The notes below the pieces were generated by a model. The model saw only the letters and a program-made list of their open reading frames with translations, had not been told where the DNA came from and searched no databases. A DNA stretch of 64,000 bases from JAOUEA01 sp963825685. Lineage in GTDB: Bacteria; Actinomycetota; UBA4738; HRBIN12. A program made the translations under genes and the position numbers. Of this stretch, positions 36,582-47,050 are shown piece by piece. The stretch covers positions 124,001 through 188,000 of the forward strand of contig CAWGUD010000018.1 in assembly GCA_963825685.1 (NCBI GenBank). The letters run 5' to 3'. The stretch's first letter is position 1; every line of letters starts with the position of its first letter.

Positions 36582-37968
36582 TCAGTCGCCGAACGGCGAG
36601 TACCCCGGCGCCACGGACGGCCACGGCCTCGTCGCTTCCCATGCCGCGCCCACCGCGAGCACGAGGTCGTCGGCGAACCGGGGACCGGTGATCTGGATGC
36701 CGAACGGGACGCCGTTCGGCGAGCGGCCGGCGGGGACCGAGAGGGCCGGATGCCCCGTGATGTTCGCGGCCTGCGTGTTGTACGCGGAGGAGGGCGTCTC
36801 CGACCCGTCCTCGCCGGGCGAGCGGCCGTCGGCGAAGAACCCCTCCACGCACATCGTCGGCGAGACGAGCACCGTGTCCGCGCCGAGGAGCTCGTCGAGC
36901 ACCCGGGTGAACGTGAATCGGCGGCGGCGGGCATCGAGATAGGCATCGACCGTGATCGTGGCTGCGGTCTCCAACGCCCCCCGCAGGTACGGGGTCAGCT
37001 CGTCGAGCCGGTCGGCGAGCACCTCGCGACCGAGCCATGTGAGCTCCTCGACGCCGACCGTCGTGAACCAGTCCTCGTCGATCTGCTCGGTGAACGGCGG
37101 GGCGACGCGCTCGACCGTCAGACCGGTCGCCGCCTCGAGACCGGCGAGCGCCTCCTCGAACAGCGCATCGATCGACGCCGGGAGCGGACCGTAGTCGACC
37201 ATGCGCGGGGCCGCGACGATGCGCGACCGGCCAGGCATCGGCGCGGGGCGACCACGCCGGCACCGCCGTCGGTGCGCCGGCGGTGGGTCCTCGCATCACC
37301 TCGAGCAGGAGCGCGGCATCGGCGACGCTCACCGCGAGCGGTCCCTTCGTCGACAGGTCGATCCACGACGGCGTGGGGTCATGCCCGATCAACCCGCCTG
37401 TCGGCTTCAGGCCGACGAGTCCGCAGAACGCCGCGGGGATCCGGATCGACCCTCCTCCGTCGGTGGCGGTGGCCAGCGGCGCCATGCCCGCGGCGAGCGC
37501 GGCGCCGCTTCCCCCGCTCGAGCCTCCCGGCGACCAGTCGAGGGCCCAGGGGTCGTGCGTCTCGCCGAAGAGCCGGTTCGCCGTGAACCCCTCGAACGCG
37601 AACTCCGGCAGGTTGGTCTTGCCCACCACGATCGCTCCGGCGGCACGCAACCGGGAGACGACTTCGCAGTCCCGCCCGGCGGGGTCCGCATGCTCGCGGA
37701 GCAGCGAGCCGTACGTCGTCGGTAACCCGGCGGCGTCTTCGTTGTCCTTCACCAGGAGCGGGAGCCCCGCGAGGGGACCCGGATCCTCGCCTGCCTCGAC
37801 CCGAGCGTCGATCGCCGCGGCATCGGCGAACGCCCCGTCTCCGCGCGTGCGCACGACGGCGTTGATGGGGCCGTCGAGACGCTCGATGCGCCCGAGCGAC
37901 TCGGCGACGAGAGATTCGGCCGACACCTGTCCCTGGCGCACCGACGCGGCGATCTCGTGCAACGGCAT
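36582..37968 (-). CDS. Amidase-signature (AS) family amidase (frameshifted)
   Basis: From ATG 37968 (MPLHEIAASVRQGQVSAESL). The Ser-cisSer-Lys triad is visible: Lys in GLPLLVKDNED, the Ser loop in DWSPGGSSGGSGAALAAG, and the second Ser in DGGGSIRIPAAFCG. After VPAWSPRAD the frame shifts near 37238 to IVAAPRMVDYGPLPA, continuing to VSPTMCVEGFFADGRSPGED and the C-terminus SVAPGYSPFGD. About 462 residues. Hydrolyses an amide bond, substrate unknown; GatA is unlikely because no gatB/C are near. Divergent from the amine oxidase. Confidence 0.88.
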
Positions 37969-38039
37969 GCGGCGAAGGGTATCCGCGGGCGAGAGCGCAG
38001 GACAACGAGCGTCCGGGTGCGGCCGGTAGGCTTCACCTC

Positions 38040-39345
38040 GTGGATGCCGACGTGATCGTGATCGGCGGGGGGTTCGCCGGACTCGTGGCGGCCCGCGATC
38101 TGAGGGCCGCGGGCCGTTCCGTCGTGCTGCTCGAGGCGCGCGACCGGCTCGGCGGACGCACCTGGTACCGGGAGATCCCCGGCACGGGCGTGATGGCCGA
38201 GTACGGCGGCACCTGGTTCTTCCCGCGAGACCCAGACGGCGCTCGTCGAGGAGATCCGCAGGGCCGGCGTGCCGGCGACCGGGCCGACGACCGCGAGCTC
38301 GATCGCGTGGCTCGCCGACGGGGTCCTGCGCACCGGTGACGACGCGATCACCGCTCTCGCCGACGCCCATGCGCGCGCCACCGTGATCGACGAGACGGTC
38401 CGGCGCCTCGCTGCCGAGATCGACGCCACCACGGCGCGACTGCCCGACATCGGAGCCGATCGAGATCTCGACGTGCCCGTGACAGCCTGGCTCGAGGCCA
38501 ACGACGTGCCCGCCGATACGACCGCGTTCATGCTCGCGTTCACGGCCATGATGGGCGGCGGCGACCCGAGCCATATGTCGATGCTCGGCGTCGTGCTCGA
38601 CGCGGCGCAGGAGGGGTACCGGTTCGACCAGGTGCTCGGCGACCTCGGCTCGAGCCTCGCCGACGGCACCTCGAGCCTCGTCGACGCGATCGCAGCGGAC
38701 GCGAGCGCCGATGTCCGGTTGTCGAGCCCCGTCGTGCGGGTCAGATCCTCGGACGACGGCGTGGTCGCCGACATCGCCGCGGGTGGAGAGGTCCGGGGTG
38801 CCGCGGCGATCGTCGCGCTACCGCTGCACGTGTGGGTCGACGTCGCGTTCGATCCTCCCCTCGGTGAGGCGAAGCGCCGAGCCGCGATCGGCGGGCACGC
38901 GGGTGCGGCCACGAAGGTGCTCGCGATCGTCGAGCGCGTGCCCGAGGGCTTCTTCGGGATCGGGTGGCCCGCGCCGCTGCAGGGACTGATCGCCGGGCAG
39001 GAGGTTGCCGGCGGCCGCCTCGTCACCGGATTCTCCGGCACCCGGGCGATCCGCGCCGACGATCGCGACGCGGTCGAGCGAGCGGTCCGCGCCTTCCTGC
39101 CCGACGCCCGGGTCGCCGTGGCAGGCGGTCACGACTGGGTCACCGATCCGTACTCGAAGAGCACCTGGTTCTGTCCGAAGCCGGGCTGGTACGACGACGA
39201 GCCGTCTGCACGCGCGCGCATCGAAGGGCGCGTCGCGTTCGCCGGCTCCGACATCGCGGCCGAGGGCGCCGGGTGGATCGAGGGCGCGGTTCGCACCGGA
39301 CGCGCGGCCGCCGACGACGTGCTCCGCCTGCTCGCCGGCGCGTAG
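38040..39345 (+). CDS. Flavin-containing amine oxidase (frameshifted)
   Basis: GTG 38040 gives DADVIVIGGGFAGLVAARDL and LEARDRLGGRTWYREIPG, the monoamine-oxidase FAD entry. A one-base shift near 38232 turns PRD into ETQTALVEEIRRAGVPATG. The rest is intact, with the C-terminal FAD site RVAFAGSDIAAEGAGWIEGA and an aromatic cage-like region (STWFCPKPGWYDD). About 435 residues. Oxidises primary or secondary amines; substrate unknown. It is one of three amine- or amide-handling genes together here (DAO, amidase, amine oxidase). Confidence 0.87.
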
Positions 39346-39357
39346 GCGGGAGGGCGT

Positions 39358-40208
39358 TCACCCCGCCGCGATCATCGCCACGCCCGACGAACGCCGCGGC
39401 GACCCCGACGACCTGCCAGCGCGCGAGCCGCTCGTGCAGGAACCAGCGAGCGAGCAGCACGGTGGCGACGGGGTACAGCGAGCCCAGCACCGACACGAGG
39501 GTGAGCAACCCCTCCCGGGCCGCGATCGCGAACATGACGTTCGCACCGTTGTCGAGGGCACCGACGCCGGCGAGGATGCCCGCCTCACGGCCCGTCGGCC
39601 GTCGCGCGTGCCGTCGCGGTCGCCACGGCCGCGAGCAGGAACAGCGGGACCGACACGAACCTGATCATCAGCGATGCCCACAACGGACTCGCTTCCCCCG
39701 CTGCGTCGAGCGAGGTGACGAACAGGCCGAGGAAGAGCGCGGCGACGAGGGCGAGGCCGACGCCCCTGGTGCCGGAGCCGGTCGGCGAGGAACCCGGCGG
39801 CTCGGGGGTCCTGACGGCCAGCAGCACCCCGGCTCCCGCGATCGCCATGCCGGCGAGCTGCACCGTGGTCGGTCGCTCGCCCTGGATGAAGCCGACGATC
39901 ACGGGGACCGCGCCCGAGAGCGCGGCGGTCGGAGCCACGATGCTCATGCGCCCGACCGCCAGTCCCTTGTACAGGGAGGCGAGCCCGATCGCGCCCGCGA
40001 TGCCCCCGAGGCCCCCGTACACGAGGAAGCGTGTCTCGGGTCGCGGCTCGCCGAGGACGATCACGAGGCCCGCCATGAGGATCAGCCCGGCGGTCTGGCT
40101 CACGACCATCACCGTGGCGGTCGGGAGCCGCTTCGACATGAGCCCGCCGACGAAGTCCGCGGAGCCCCACGTGAGCCCCGAGAGCAGGGCGAGGCCGAAC
40201 GGGAACAT
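39358..40208 (-). CDS. EamA/DMT-superfamily permease (frameshifted)
   Basis: MFPFGLALLSGLTWGSADFV starts a ten-helix transporter made of two five-helix EamA repeats. Repeat 1 ends GMAIAGAGVLLAVRTPE. The frame shifts near 39590 to LDNGANVMFAIAAREGLLTL and near 39385 to the final GVAMIAAG. About 283 residues. Members export amino acids, metabolites or take up nucleotide sugars; no substrate evidence. It lies 4 bp after the amidohydrolase stop on the same strand and is probably co-transcribed. Confidence 0.85.
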
Positions 40209-40211
40209 CCG

Positions 40212-41438
40212 TCAGCTCGGCGATGCTTCGAACGGCACGACCCTGACGCCGTCCTTCCACACCTGCTCGATGCGCGACTCGTAGTCGTCGAACACCAGCG
40301 GGTCGCCGTCGAGCACGACGAGGTCGGCGCGCTTGCCGGGCTCGATCGTGCCGAGCTCGGCGTCGAGGCCCATCAGCTCGGCGGCGCTCAACGTCGTCGC
40401 GTGCAGCGACTGCGCGGGGGTGAAGCCGTTGGCCGCCATGTGCCGCAGCTCGTTCAGGTTCGTGCCGTGCGGCGCCACCGGACAGTCGGTGCCCATCGCG
40501 ACCTTGACCCCGGCCTCGGCGGCGCGTCGGAACGCGTCGAGCTCCGGCCGGCCGAGCGCCGCGAGCTTCTCGCGCACCGCGAGCGGCACCTTCGGATCGT
40601 TCGCGATCGCCTCGGTCGTGTCACCCGCGGTGAGCGTCGGCACGAGCCACGTGCCACGTTCGAGCATGAGCTCGATCCCCTCGTCGTCGAGGTAGGTGCC
40701 GTGGTCGATCGATCGAACGCCGGCGCGGACCGCACGCTTGATGCCCTCGGGCCCGTGCGCGTGCGACATCACGAAGGTGCCGAGGTCGGCGGCCGCGCGC
40801 ACGATCGCGTCGACCTCCTCCTGGGAGAAGTTCGGCTCCATCGGATCGTCCGCCGGCGAGAGGAACCCTCCGCTCGACGCGATCTTGATCACGTCGGCGC
40901 CGGCCCGGACCATCTCGCGCACCTTCCTGGTGACCCCGTCGACGCCGTCGCACACACCGGAGGGCATGCCCGGATACTCGACGCCGAAGACGCCGAGCGT
41001 GCCGCTCGGAAGCCACGGATCGTTGTGACCGCCTGTCATCGAGAGCATCGACACGGAGACCTGCATGCGAGGCCCCAGGAGCGTGCCCTCGTCGACCGCG
41101 ATCCGGAGGCCGGCGTCGGCGCCCGAGGCATCGCGCACCGTCGTGATGCCGAGCCCGATCGTCGTCCGGAGGTTCTGCACCGAGCGGTAGAAGCCGAGCG
41201 AGAACGGCTCCTGCATGCGCGCGTACTCGTCGAAGTCCTCGTAGCGGAACCCGAGGTGCACGTGGCAGTCGAAGAGGCCGGGCAGCAGGGCCTTGCCGGC
41301 ACAGTCGATACCGTCGTCGCCGTCGAGGCCCGTCCCGACCTCGACGATGTGGCCGTCCTCGATCACGACGTCGGCGGATGCCGGCGGCGAGCCCGACCCG
41401 TCGAAGACCGTCCCTCCATGGAACACCGTCCTGCCCAC
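40212..41438 (-). CDS. Metal-dependent amidohydrolase, Xaa-Pro dipeptidase (prolidase)-like
   Basis: 408 residues from GTG 41438, preceded by AAGGAGG; an upstream GTG at 41459 encodes that ribosome site and is rejected. The metal ligands of the binuclear class are visible: GLFDCHVHLGF, the carboxylated-Lys candidate in ADVIKIASSGGF, FVMSHAHGPEG, SIDHGTYLDDEG and VAMGTDCPVAP. The closing FEPGKR-like IEPGKRADLVVLDGDPL is standard. Related enzymes hydrolyse Xaa-Pro, Xaa-Arg or Xaa-Lys dipeptides. Operon with the EamA permease suggests uptake or export of its substrate or product. Confidence 0.9.
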   Translation of the reverse strand: MGRTVFHGGTVFDGSGSPPASADVVIEDGHIVEVGTGLDGDDGIDCAGKALLPGLFDCHVHLGFRYEDFDEYARMQEPFSLGFYRSVQNLRTTIGLGITTVRDASGADAGLRIAVDEGTLLGPRMQVSVSMLSMTGGHNDPWLPSGTLGVFGVEYPGMPSGVCDGVDGVTRKVREMVRAGADVIKIASSGGFLSPADDPMEPNFSQEEVDAIVRAAADLGTFVMSHAHGPEGIKRAVRAGVRSIDHGTYLDDEGIELMLERGTWLVPTLTAGDTTEAIANDPKVPLAVREKLAALGRPELDAFRRAAEAGVKVAMGTDCPVAPHGTNLNELRHMAANGFTPAQSLHATTLSAAELMGLDAELGTIEPGKRADLVVLDGDPLVFDDYESRIEQVWKDGVRVVPFEASPS

Positions 41439-41510
41439 CGACTCACGCCTCCTTCGCACACCGACCTACACTCGGGCCGCACCCTACCCCTCGCGAGGAG
41501 TGAGCGAACG

Positions 41511-42692
41511 ATGGACATGCGACTGTCGGTCGAGGACGGCGTCCTGCAGCGGCGGGCCCGAGCGTTCACCGACGAGGTGCTGATGCCGCTGGAGGACGAG
41601 TGCGAGGCGAACGACGGCCTCTCGGCGGGGAGCCACGCGGCCGCCAAGCAGGCCGTGCTCGAGGCCGGGTTCCACGGCATCAACCACTCGATCGACGACG
41701 GTGGGCAGGGCTACGACACGTTCCAGCAGATGTTGATCGAGGAACAGTGGGGCCGGGCGACCGGCGCGCTGTGGGACATCCCATGGCGTCCCTCGATCCC
41801 GCTCGCCCGCGGCACCGAGGAGCAGAGGGAACGGTTCCTGCGCCCGGCGATCCGTGGCGAGCGGCGCGACGCGTACGCGATCACCGAGGAAGGCGCGGGC
41901 TCCGACGTCACGGCCGTCGCGACCACCGCTCGCCGAGACGGCGACGCCTGGGTGCTCGACGGCGAGAAGTGGCACGTGACGAGCGGCGATGTGGCGGACT
42001 TCTTCCTGGTGCACGCCCACGTCGACGGCGACCCGGCGAAGGCGACCGTCTTCCTCGTCGACAAGGACATGCCGGGCGTGCGACTCGTGCGCACCCCGAA
42101 GTACACGCACACGTTCGTCTTCGAGCACCCGATCTACGCGTTCGAGGACGTGCGGGTCGGCGACGACCGTGTGCTCGGCGAGGTCGGCGAGGGGTTCGAG
42201 CTCACGAAGGACTGGTTCGTCGAGGAACGCATCATGATCGGCGCCCGCACGATGGGCGCGAGCACCCGTGCGCTCGAGCTCTCACTCGCGTTCGCTCAGG
42301 ATCGGCGGCAGTTCGGCCGGCCGATCGTGGGGTTCCAGGCGATCGAGTTCATGCTCGCCGACATGGCCGCGGAGATCATGGCGGCGAAGTCGCTCCTGTA
42401 CCGCGTGTGCTGGGAAGCCTCGCGCGGCGATGCGTCCCGCAAGCAGACCCACGCGATGGCGAGCGCCGTGAAGCTCGTCTGCAGCGAGACCGCCGGACGG
42501 GTGATCGACAAGGCGGTGCAGATCTTCGGCGGCCGTGGGTACATGCGGGAGCAGCCGGTCGAGCGCATGTATCGGGAACTGCGCGTCGACCGCATCTGGG
42601 AAGGCACGTCCGAGATCCAGCGAGTGGTCATCGGCAACGAGCTGCAGAAGCGGGGCGCGGACCTCTACACGGGATGGCCGACGGAGGCGTGA
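41511..42692 (+). CDS. Acyl-CoA dehydrogenase
   Basis: 393 residues from ATG 41511. FAD/substrate motifs: YAITEEGAGSDVTAVATTAR, DGEKWHVTSGDVADFFLVHA, the catalytic-region FAQDRRQFGRPIVGFQAIEF, QIFGGRGYMREQPVERMYRE and the terminal RIWEGTSEIQRVVIGNELQK. This is a complete family member. The chain length or branch specificity is not obvious. It is divergent from the amidohydrolase and 13 bp upstream of the SulP gene. Confidence 0.93.
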   Translation: MDMRLSVEDGVLQRRARAFTDEVLMPLEDECEANDGLSAGSHAAAKQAVLEAGFHGINHSIDDGGQGYDTFQQMLIEEQWGRATGALWDIPWRPSIPLARGTEEQRERFLRPAIRGERRDAYAITEEGAGSDVTAVATTARRDGDAWVLDGEKWHVTSGDVADFFLVHAHVDGDPAKATVFLVDKDMPGVRLVRTPKYTHTFVFEHPIYAFEDVRVGDDRVLGEVGEGFELTKDWFVEERIMIGARTMGASTRALELSLAFAQDRRQFGRPIVGFQAIEFMLADMAAEIMAAKSLLYRVCWEASRGDASRKQTHAMASAVKLVCSETAGRVIDKAVQIFGGRGYMREQPVERMYRELRVDRIWEGTSEIQRVVIGNELQKRGADLYTGWPTEA

Positions 42693-42705
42693 GGTCGGAG
42701 AGTCG

Positions 42706-44352
42706 ATGAGGATGCCGCTCTTCGAGTCGCTGCACGGGTACCGCCGGGCGTCCCTGCGGGCCGACGTCACGGCCGGAGCGCTGATCGTCGCGATCGCGAT
42801 ACCGCTCAGCATGGGCATGGCCGAGGTCGCGGGCATGCCCCCGATCGCCGGCCTCTACTCGTGCGTGCTGCCGCTCGTCGCCTACGCGGCGTTGGGCTCG
42901 TCGAGGCAGCTCGTGATCGCCCTCGATGCCTCGACGGCCGCGATCGTGGCAGCCACGGTCGCCCCCCTCGCCGCCGGCGACCCGGGCCGGTACGCGGCGC
43001 TCGTCGCGGGGCTCGCCCTGATGGCCGGGGCGCTGCTGGCGGTCGCTGGGCTCGCGAGGCTGGGGGTGATCGCGGACTTCCTGTCCGAGCCGGTGCTGCT
43101 CGGCTACCAGGCGGGCCTCGCGATCGTGGTGATCGCGAGCCAGCTCCCGCGCATGCTCGGCGTGACGGTCGACGCCGACACGACCGTCGGCCTCTACGCC
43201 GCCTCGATCCGATCCTGGGCGGAGATCGACGCGACGACGGTGGCGATCGCGGTGGGGACGATGGCCGTGATGCTGGTCTGTCGGCGATGGCCCCGCCTGC
43301 CGGGTGCGTTGCTCGCCGTCGTCGGCGCCACGCTCGTCGTGGCGGCGGCCGGCCTCGACGTGACGGTCGTCGGCCCGCTGCCATCGGGGTTCCCGGCGAT
43401 CGGGCTCCCCGACCTCGGGCTGTCGGACCTCCGCGAGCTCGCCCCCGGCGCGGCCGCGCTCGCCCTGGTCGCCGCCGCCGACACGCTCGTGAGCTCCCGG
43501 GCCTTCGCCGTGCGCAACGGATACGAGGTCGACGCGGATCGGGACCTGATCGGCCTCGGCGCCGCCAACCTGTCCTCGGGTGTGTCGGGAGGCATCACGG
43601 TCAGCGCGAGCGCAGCGCGGACGGCGGTGGCAGAGTCGGTCGGCTCACGCTCCCAGGTCGCGGGCCTCGTGGCCGCGGTGTTGATCTCGCTCGTGCTCTT
43701 GGTGGCCACCGGCCTGTTGCGCGACGTGCCGGTGGCGGCCCTCGCCGCGGTGGTCACGATCGCCGTGTCGCGCCTCTTCGAGCCCCGCACCGCCCGGACG
43801 CTCTGGCGGGTCCGGCGCACGGAGTTCGGGATCGCGGTCGCCGCGATGGCGGGGGTGGCCCTGATCGGCGTGCTCGAGGGCGTCGTGATCGCGATGGCCC
43901 TCTCGCTCGTCGACTTCCTGCGACGCACGAGCCGCCCGCACGATGCCGTGCTCGGCCTGGTGCCGGGGCGGCCCGGCTTCCACGATGTGGCCCGCGTTCG
44001 CGAGGCCGAACAGGTGCACGGCGCCCTGGTCTATCGGTTCGACGCGCCGTTGTTCTATGCGAACGCGGAGCGGTTCCGGACGAGGGTCCTATCGCTCGTC
44101 CGACGCCGCGACGATGTGCGGGTCGTGGTGCTCGAGGCATCGACGATCCCCGACATCGACGTGACCGCCGCCCGCATGCTCGGTGAGCTGCAGCAGGAGC
44201 TCGGCGACCGAGGTGTGCGATTCGTCGTGGCCGAGGCGGTGGGGAGCGTGCGCGACCTGCTGGTCGGTGACGAGCTCAAGGAGGACTTCACGGCCGCGGA
44301 TATGTACGACTCGGTGCAGCAGGCGCTCGACTCGGTCGACGTGGAACAGTGA
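42706..44352 (+). CDS. SulP-family anion transporter with STAS domain
   Basis: 548 residues, about 10-14 membrane segments: RADVTAGALIVAIAIPLSMG, GLYSCVLPLVAYAALGSS, SRQLVIALDASTAAIVAATV, FLSEPVLLGYQAGLAIVVIA, GFPAIGLPDLGLSD. The C-terminal STAS domain (about residues 430-540) includes YRFDAPLFYANAERF and DIDVTAARMLGELQQE. The family moves sulfate, bicarbonate or dicarboxylates. Despite the sulfur genes at 57-64 kb, nothing ties this one to sulfate; it sits 13 bp after the acyl-CoA dehydrogenase. Confidence 0.92.
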   Translation: MRMPLFESLHGYRRASLRADVTAGALIVAIAIPLSMGMAEVAGMPPIAGLYSCVLPLVAYAALGSSRQLVIALDASTAAIVAATVAPLAAGDPGRYAALVAGLALMAGALLAVAGLARLGVIADFLSEPVLLGYQAGLAIVVIASQLPRMLGVTVDADTTVGLYAASIRSWAEIDATTVAIAVGTMAVMLVCRRWPRLPGALLAVVGATLVVAAAGLDVTVVGPLPSGFPAIGLPDLGLSDLRELAPGAAALALVAAADTLVSSRAFAVRNGYEVDADRDLIGLGAANLSSGVSGGITVSASAARTAVAESVGSRSQVAGLVAAVLISLVLLVATGLLRDVPVAALAAVVTIAVSRLFEPRTARTLWRVRRTEFGIAVAAMAGVALIGVLEGVVIAMALSLVDFLRRTSRPHDAVLGLVPGRPGFHDVARVREAEQVHGALVYRFDAPLFYANAERFRTRVLSLVRRRDDVRVVVLEASTIPDIDVTAARMLGELQQELGDRGVRFVVAEAVGSVRDLLVGDELKEDFTAADMYDSVQQALDSVDVEQ

Positions 44353-44386
44353 TCCTCCCGGTCGACGTGAAAGGGTGGTCGAGGTC

Positions 44387-44761
44387 TTACGTTCCGGGGA
44401 ACAGCGGCACCAGGAGCGGCGCGCTCACCAGGTCGAGCCAGGCCATCACGGGGTAGGTCAGCGCGACCGCGCCGAGGCACATCGACGCCATGGTGGATGC
44501 GCCGGCGGGCCCGCCCATCGACGAGAGGATCGCGCCGACGATGGCCACCGTGCCGAACAGGACCGCGAGCAGGATCAGATCCTCGCGCAACGGGCCACCG
44601 TTCGCGATCTCGGACCCGTAGCGCCCGAGCACCGGGGAGTACGGGCGCCGCTGATAGAGCCAGAGCACGGCGGTCGTCACGACCCCGGCCACCCCGCACA
44701 GGAAGGCGACGGTGCCGAGGACGCTGCCTCGAGGTGACGTGGTAACGACGGCGACGTTCAT
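44387..44761 (-). CDS. Uncharacterised small membrane protein
   Basis: 124 residues from ATG 44761 (a longer N-terminus to GTG 44845 is possible but overlaps the lipoprotein gene). Three membrane segments: VLGTVAFLCGVAGVVTTAVL, DLILLAVLFGTVAIVGAILS and MASMCLGAVALTYPVMAWLD. Similar to generic DUF4190-like helices but not assigned. Follows SulP convergently with 34 bp between. Confidence 0.6.
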   Translation of the reverse strand: MNVAVVTTSPRGSVLGTVAFLCGVAGVVTTAVLWLYQRRPYSPVLGRYGSEIANGGPLREDLILLAVLFGTVAIVGAILSSMGGPAGASTMASMCLGAVALTYPVMAWLDLVSAPLLVPLFPGT

Positions 44762-44822
44762 GGGCTCATCGAACCCCTCAGTGGGGGATGGCGCAACGGC
44801 CACAAGCCCTAGGCCCGAGGTC

Positions 44823-45509
44823 TCAGGTTCCCTGGAGGCACCCACGGACCTCGTCGGGGAGACCGGCGATCTCGAGCCCCGCGCCGCCCTTCACGAAGTC
44901 GTACGGGATGCCCTGCCACTCCCCCGGCAGGCCCGGATACTCGCGGGCGGTGGTGTCGGCCGAGTCCCACTGGAACCCGGTCCAGTCCGGCGAGTGGAAC
45001 CCCTTCGTGTCGTAGGGAGCGACGGCGGCCACACCGCGGCCGAACGTGCGCTGCTCCACGATGAATCGCCCCTGGTAGCTCCAGTCGGACTCCACGTAGA
45101 GCTTGATGTACCAACGGTCGATCTCGAGGATGTACCCCTTGTCGGAGGGCGGAGACTCGGGCCCGGTGAAGTAGCGCATGTCGACGACGACGAAGTCTCC
45201 GTCGACCGGCGCCGTGCGCCGGACGATGCCGAGCGGATCGGTGAACAGTGGGGTGTCGCGAGGCGGTGTCCGCCAGCCCTCGACGCAGGTCGCCGAGGGC
45301 GCCCCGCGGGTCGACGGGGCCGGCTCGGGAACCGCGGGCTGGGTCGGCGAGGGCGCGACACTGGCCGACGGTACGAACGACACGCTCGGCGTCGGCGAGC
45401 CCGCAGACGGCGCGGACGCGAAGGCACCGTCGGACTCTTCACCCCCGCCGTCGTCACAGGCGGTGGCCACCGTCGCGAGCACCGCCAGGACGACGACGAA
45501 CCTACGCAT
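44823..45509 (-). CDS. Exported lipoprotein with Ser/Pro-rich linker
   Basis: 228 residues from ATG 45509: MRRFVVVLAVLATVATAC has a clear lipobox (ATAC). A low-complexity Ser/Pro/Ala linker (about 20-70) follows, then a beta-rich C-terminal domain with CVEGWRTPPRDTPLFTDPLG, VVDMRYFTGPESPPSDKGYI and RFIVEQRTFGRGVAA, one more Cys near the end (RGCLQGT). No family recognised. Divergent from the Tat phosphoesterase, 131 bp apart. Confidence 0.75.
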   Translation of the reverse strand: MRRFVVVLAVLATVATACDDGGGEESDGAFASAPSAGSPTPSVSFVPSASVAPSPTQPAVPEPAPSTRGAPSATCVEGWRTPPRDTPLFTDPLGIVRRTAPVDGDFVVVDMRYFTGPESPPSDKGYILEIDRWYIKLYVESDWSYQGRFIVEQRTFGRGVAAVAPYDTKGFHSPDWTGFQWDSADTTAREYPGLPGEWQGIPYDFVKGGAGLEIAGLPDEVRGCLQGT

Positions 45510-45640
45510 CGCGAGACGCGATCGGATGGGCCGTTCTGCCTGCTCCTGCACGGCAGACAGTATCGGGGCGCGGTGTGACGAACCTGTGTGCACGGTCCGC
45601 CCAGGATAGCGATGGGCCGGTGGCTTGATACAAAGGAAGC

Positions 45641-47050
45641 ATGCCCGAACACATGCATCCCCGTGACGAGGAACGCGCGCCGCATCACCCGATCCCGTAC
45701 CTCACCCGCCGGCGGTTCCTGCACGGCTCAGCGATGGCGCTCGCCGGCGGCGTGCTCTTCTCGTGTACGGGTGGCAGGGTGGTCCCGAAGCTCGGCGACC
45801 CCACACCGGAGATCGACACCGCGACACCGATCAAGCGCGTCGTGTACGTGATGCTCGAGAACCGCAGCTTCAACAACATGTTCGGCAAGTTCCCCGGTGT
45901 GGAAGGCACGACGGTCGGGGTCGAGCTGGGCAAGGAGAAACCGCTGATCCGGTGCCCCGAGTGGCTGCCCGGCGACATCCCGCACGACCGCGCCGCGCAC
46001 CTCAACTGCCTCAACGGCGACACGATGGACGGGTTCGGCAACGGGGAGTTCGGCTCGACGTACGCCTACTCGATCTTCGACGAGGACCAGATCCCGAACT
46101 ACTACACGTGGGCGCGGGAGTATGCGCTCTCCGACCACTTCTTCGCCAGCGTCGGGGGACCCTCGTACCCGAACCACTACTACTTCATCGCTGGGCAGTC
46201 CGGCGGCGTGCTCGACAACCCCGAGAACATCGAGACCCGGGTGGAGGACGGCCAGCGCTTCAAGAGCTGGGGCTGTGATGCCCTCGGCGACGACGTCTTC
46301 GTCTTCGTGAAGGACGACAAGGGCAACCTCACGAAGCATGACACCTGCTTCAGCTACCGCACGGTCGGACAGCAGCTCAGCGATATCGGGGTCGACTGGG
46401 CGTACTACTCGGCATCACCGGGACAGGTCGGCTACTTCTGGAACGCCTACAACGGCATCGGTGACGTGTTCCACACCGATGTGTGGGACGAGCACATGCG
46501 CCCGGTCGATCGCATCGTGCCCGACATCGAGGCCGGCCGGCTGCCCGCCGTCACGTGGATCACGCCGCGGTTCGAACTCTCCGATCACCCGCCGTACTCC
46601 ACGGGCCATGCCCACAACTGGGTGAGCGAGATCGTGAACTCGATCATGCGCAGCCCGATGTGGGAGCACACGGCGATCTTCCTCACGTGGGACGAGTGGG
46701 GCGGCTTCTACGACCCCGTGCTCCCGCCCGCCGTCGACGACCTCGGCCTCGGGGTGCGGGTCCCGCTGCTGACGATCAGTCCCTACACCGAGCGCGGCGT
46801 CATCGACACCGAGATCGGGGAGTTCTCGACGCCCCTGCGGTTCATCTCCGACAACTGGGGCCTCCCGTACCTGACGCCGCGCATCGAGAACACGCACTCG
46901 TTCGAGCACGTCTTCAACTTCAAGAAGAAGCCTCGCGACCCGGTGTTCGGCAAGACGACCGCGCCGACGTACGGCGGAGCGTTCGCGTTCCCCGACGGAT
47001 ACGAAGGATGGGAACCGGGCACCGACCCCAACGAAGACCACTTCATCTAG
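45641..47050 (+). CDS. Exported phosphoesterase (phospholipase C/acid phosphatase family), Tat lipoprotein
   Basis: 469 residues. The Tat signal LTRRRFLHGSAMALAGGVLF ends in a lipobox-like LFSC|T, so it is probably Tat-exported and lipid-anchored. The phosphoesterase domain (PF04185 type) begins VVYVMLENRSFNNMFGKFPG, with GPSYPNHYYFIAGQSGG, STGHAHNWVSEIVNSIM, FLTWDEWGGFYDPVLPPAV and TFSFEHVF-like NTHSFEHVFNF. These are the metal and nucleophile regions of the family that contains mycobacterial PLCs. Substrate could be phospholipid or a phosphomonoester. Its stop codon interlocks with that of the convergent DUF1918 gene. Confidence 0.92.
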   Translation: MPEHMHPRDEERAPHHPIPYLTRRRFLHGSAMALAGGVLFSCTGGRVVPKLGDPTPEIDTATPIKRVVYVMLENRSFNNMFGKFPGVEGTTVGVELGKEKPLIRCPEWLPGDIPHDRAAHLNCLNGDTMDGFGNGEFGSTYAYSIFDEDQIPNYYTWAREYALSDHFFASVGGPSYPNHYYFIAGQSGGVLDNPENIETRVEDGQRFKSWGCDALGDDVFVFVKDDKGNLTKHDTCFSYRTVGQQLSDIGVDWAYYSASPGQVGYFWNAYNGIGDVFHTDVWDEHMRPVDRIVPDIEAGRLPAVTWITPRFELSDHPPYSTGHAHNWVSEIVNSIMRSPMWEHTAIFLTWDEWGGFYDPVLPPAVDDLGLGVRVPLLTISPYTERGVIDTEIGEFSTPLRFISDNWGLPYLTPRIENTHSFEHVFNFKKKPRDPVFGKTTAPTYGGAFAFPDGYEGWEPGTDPNEDHFI

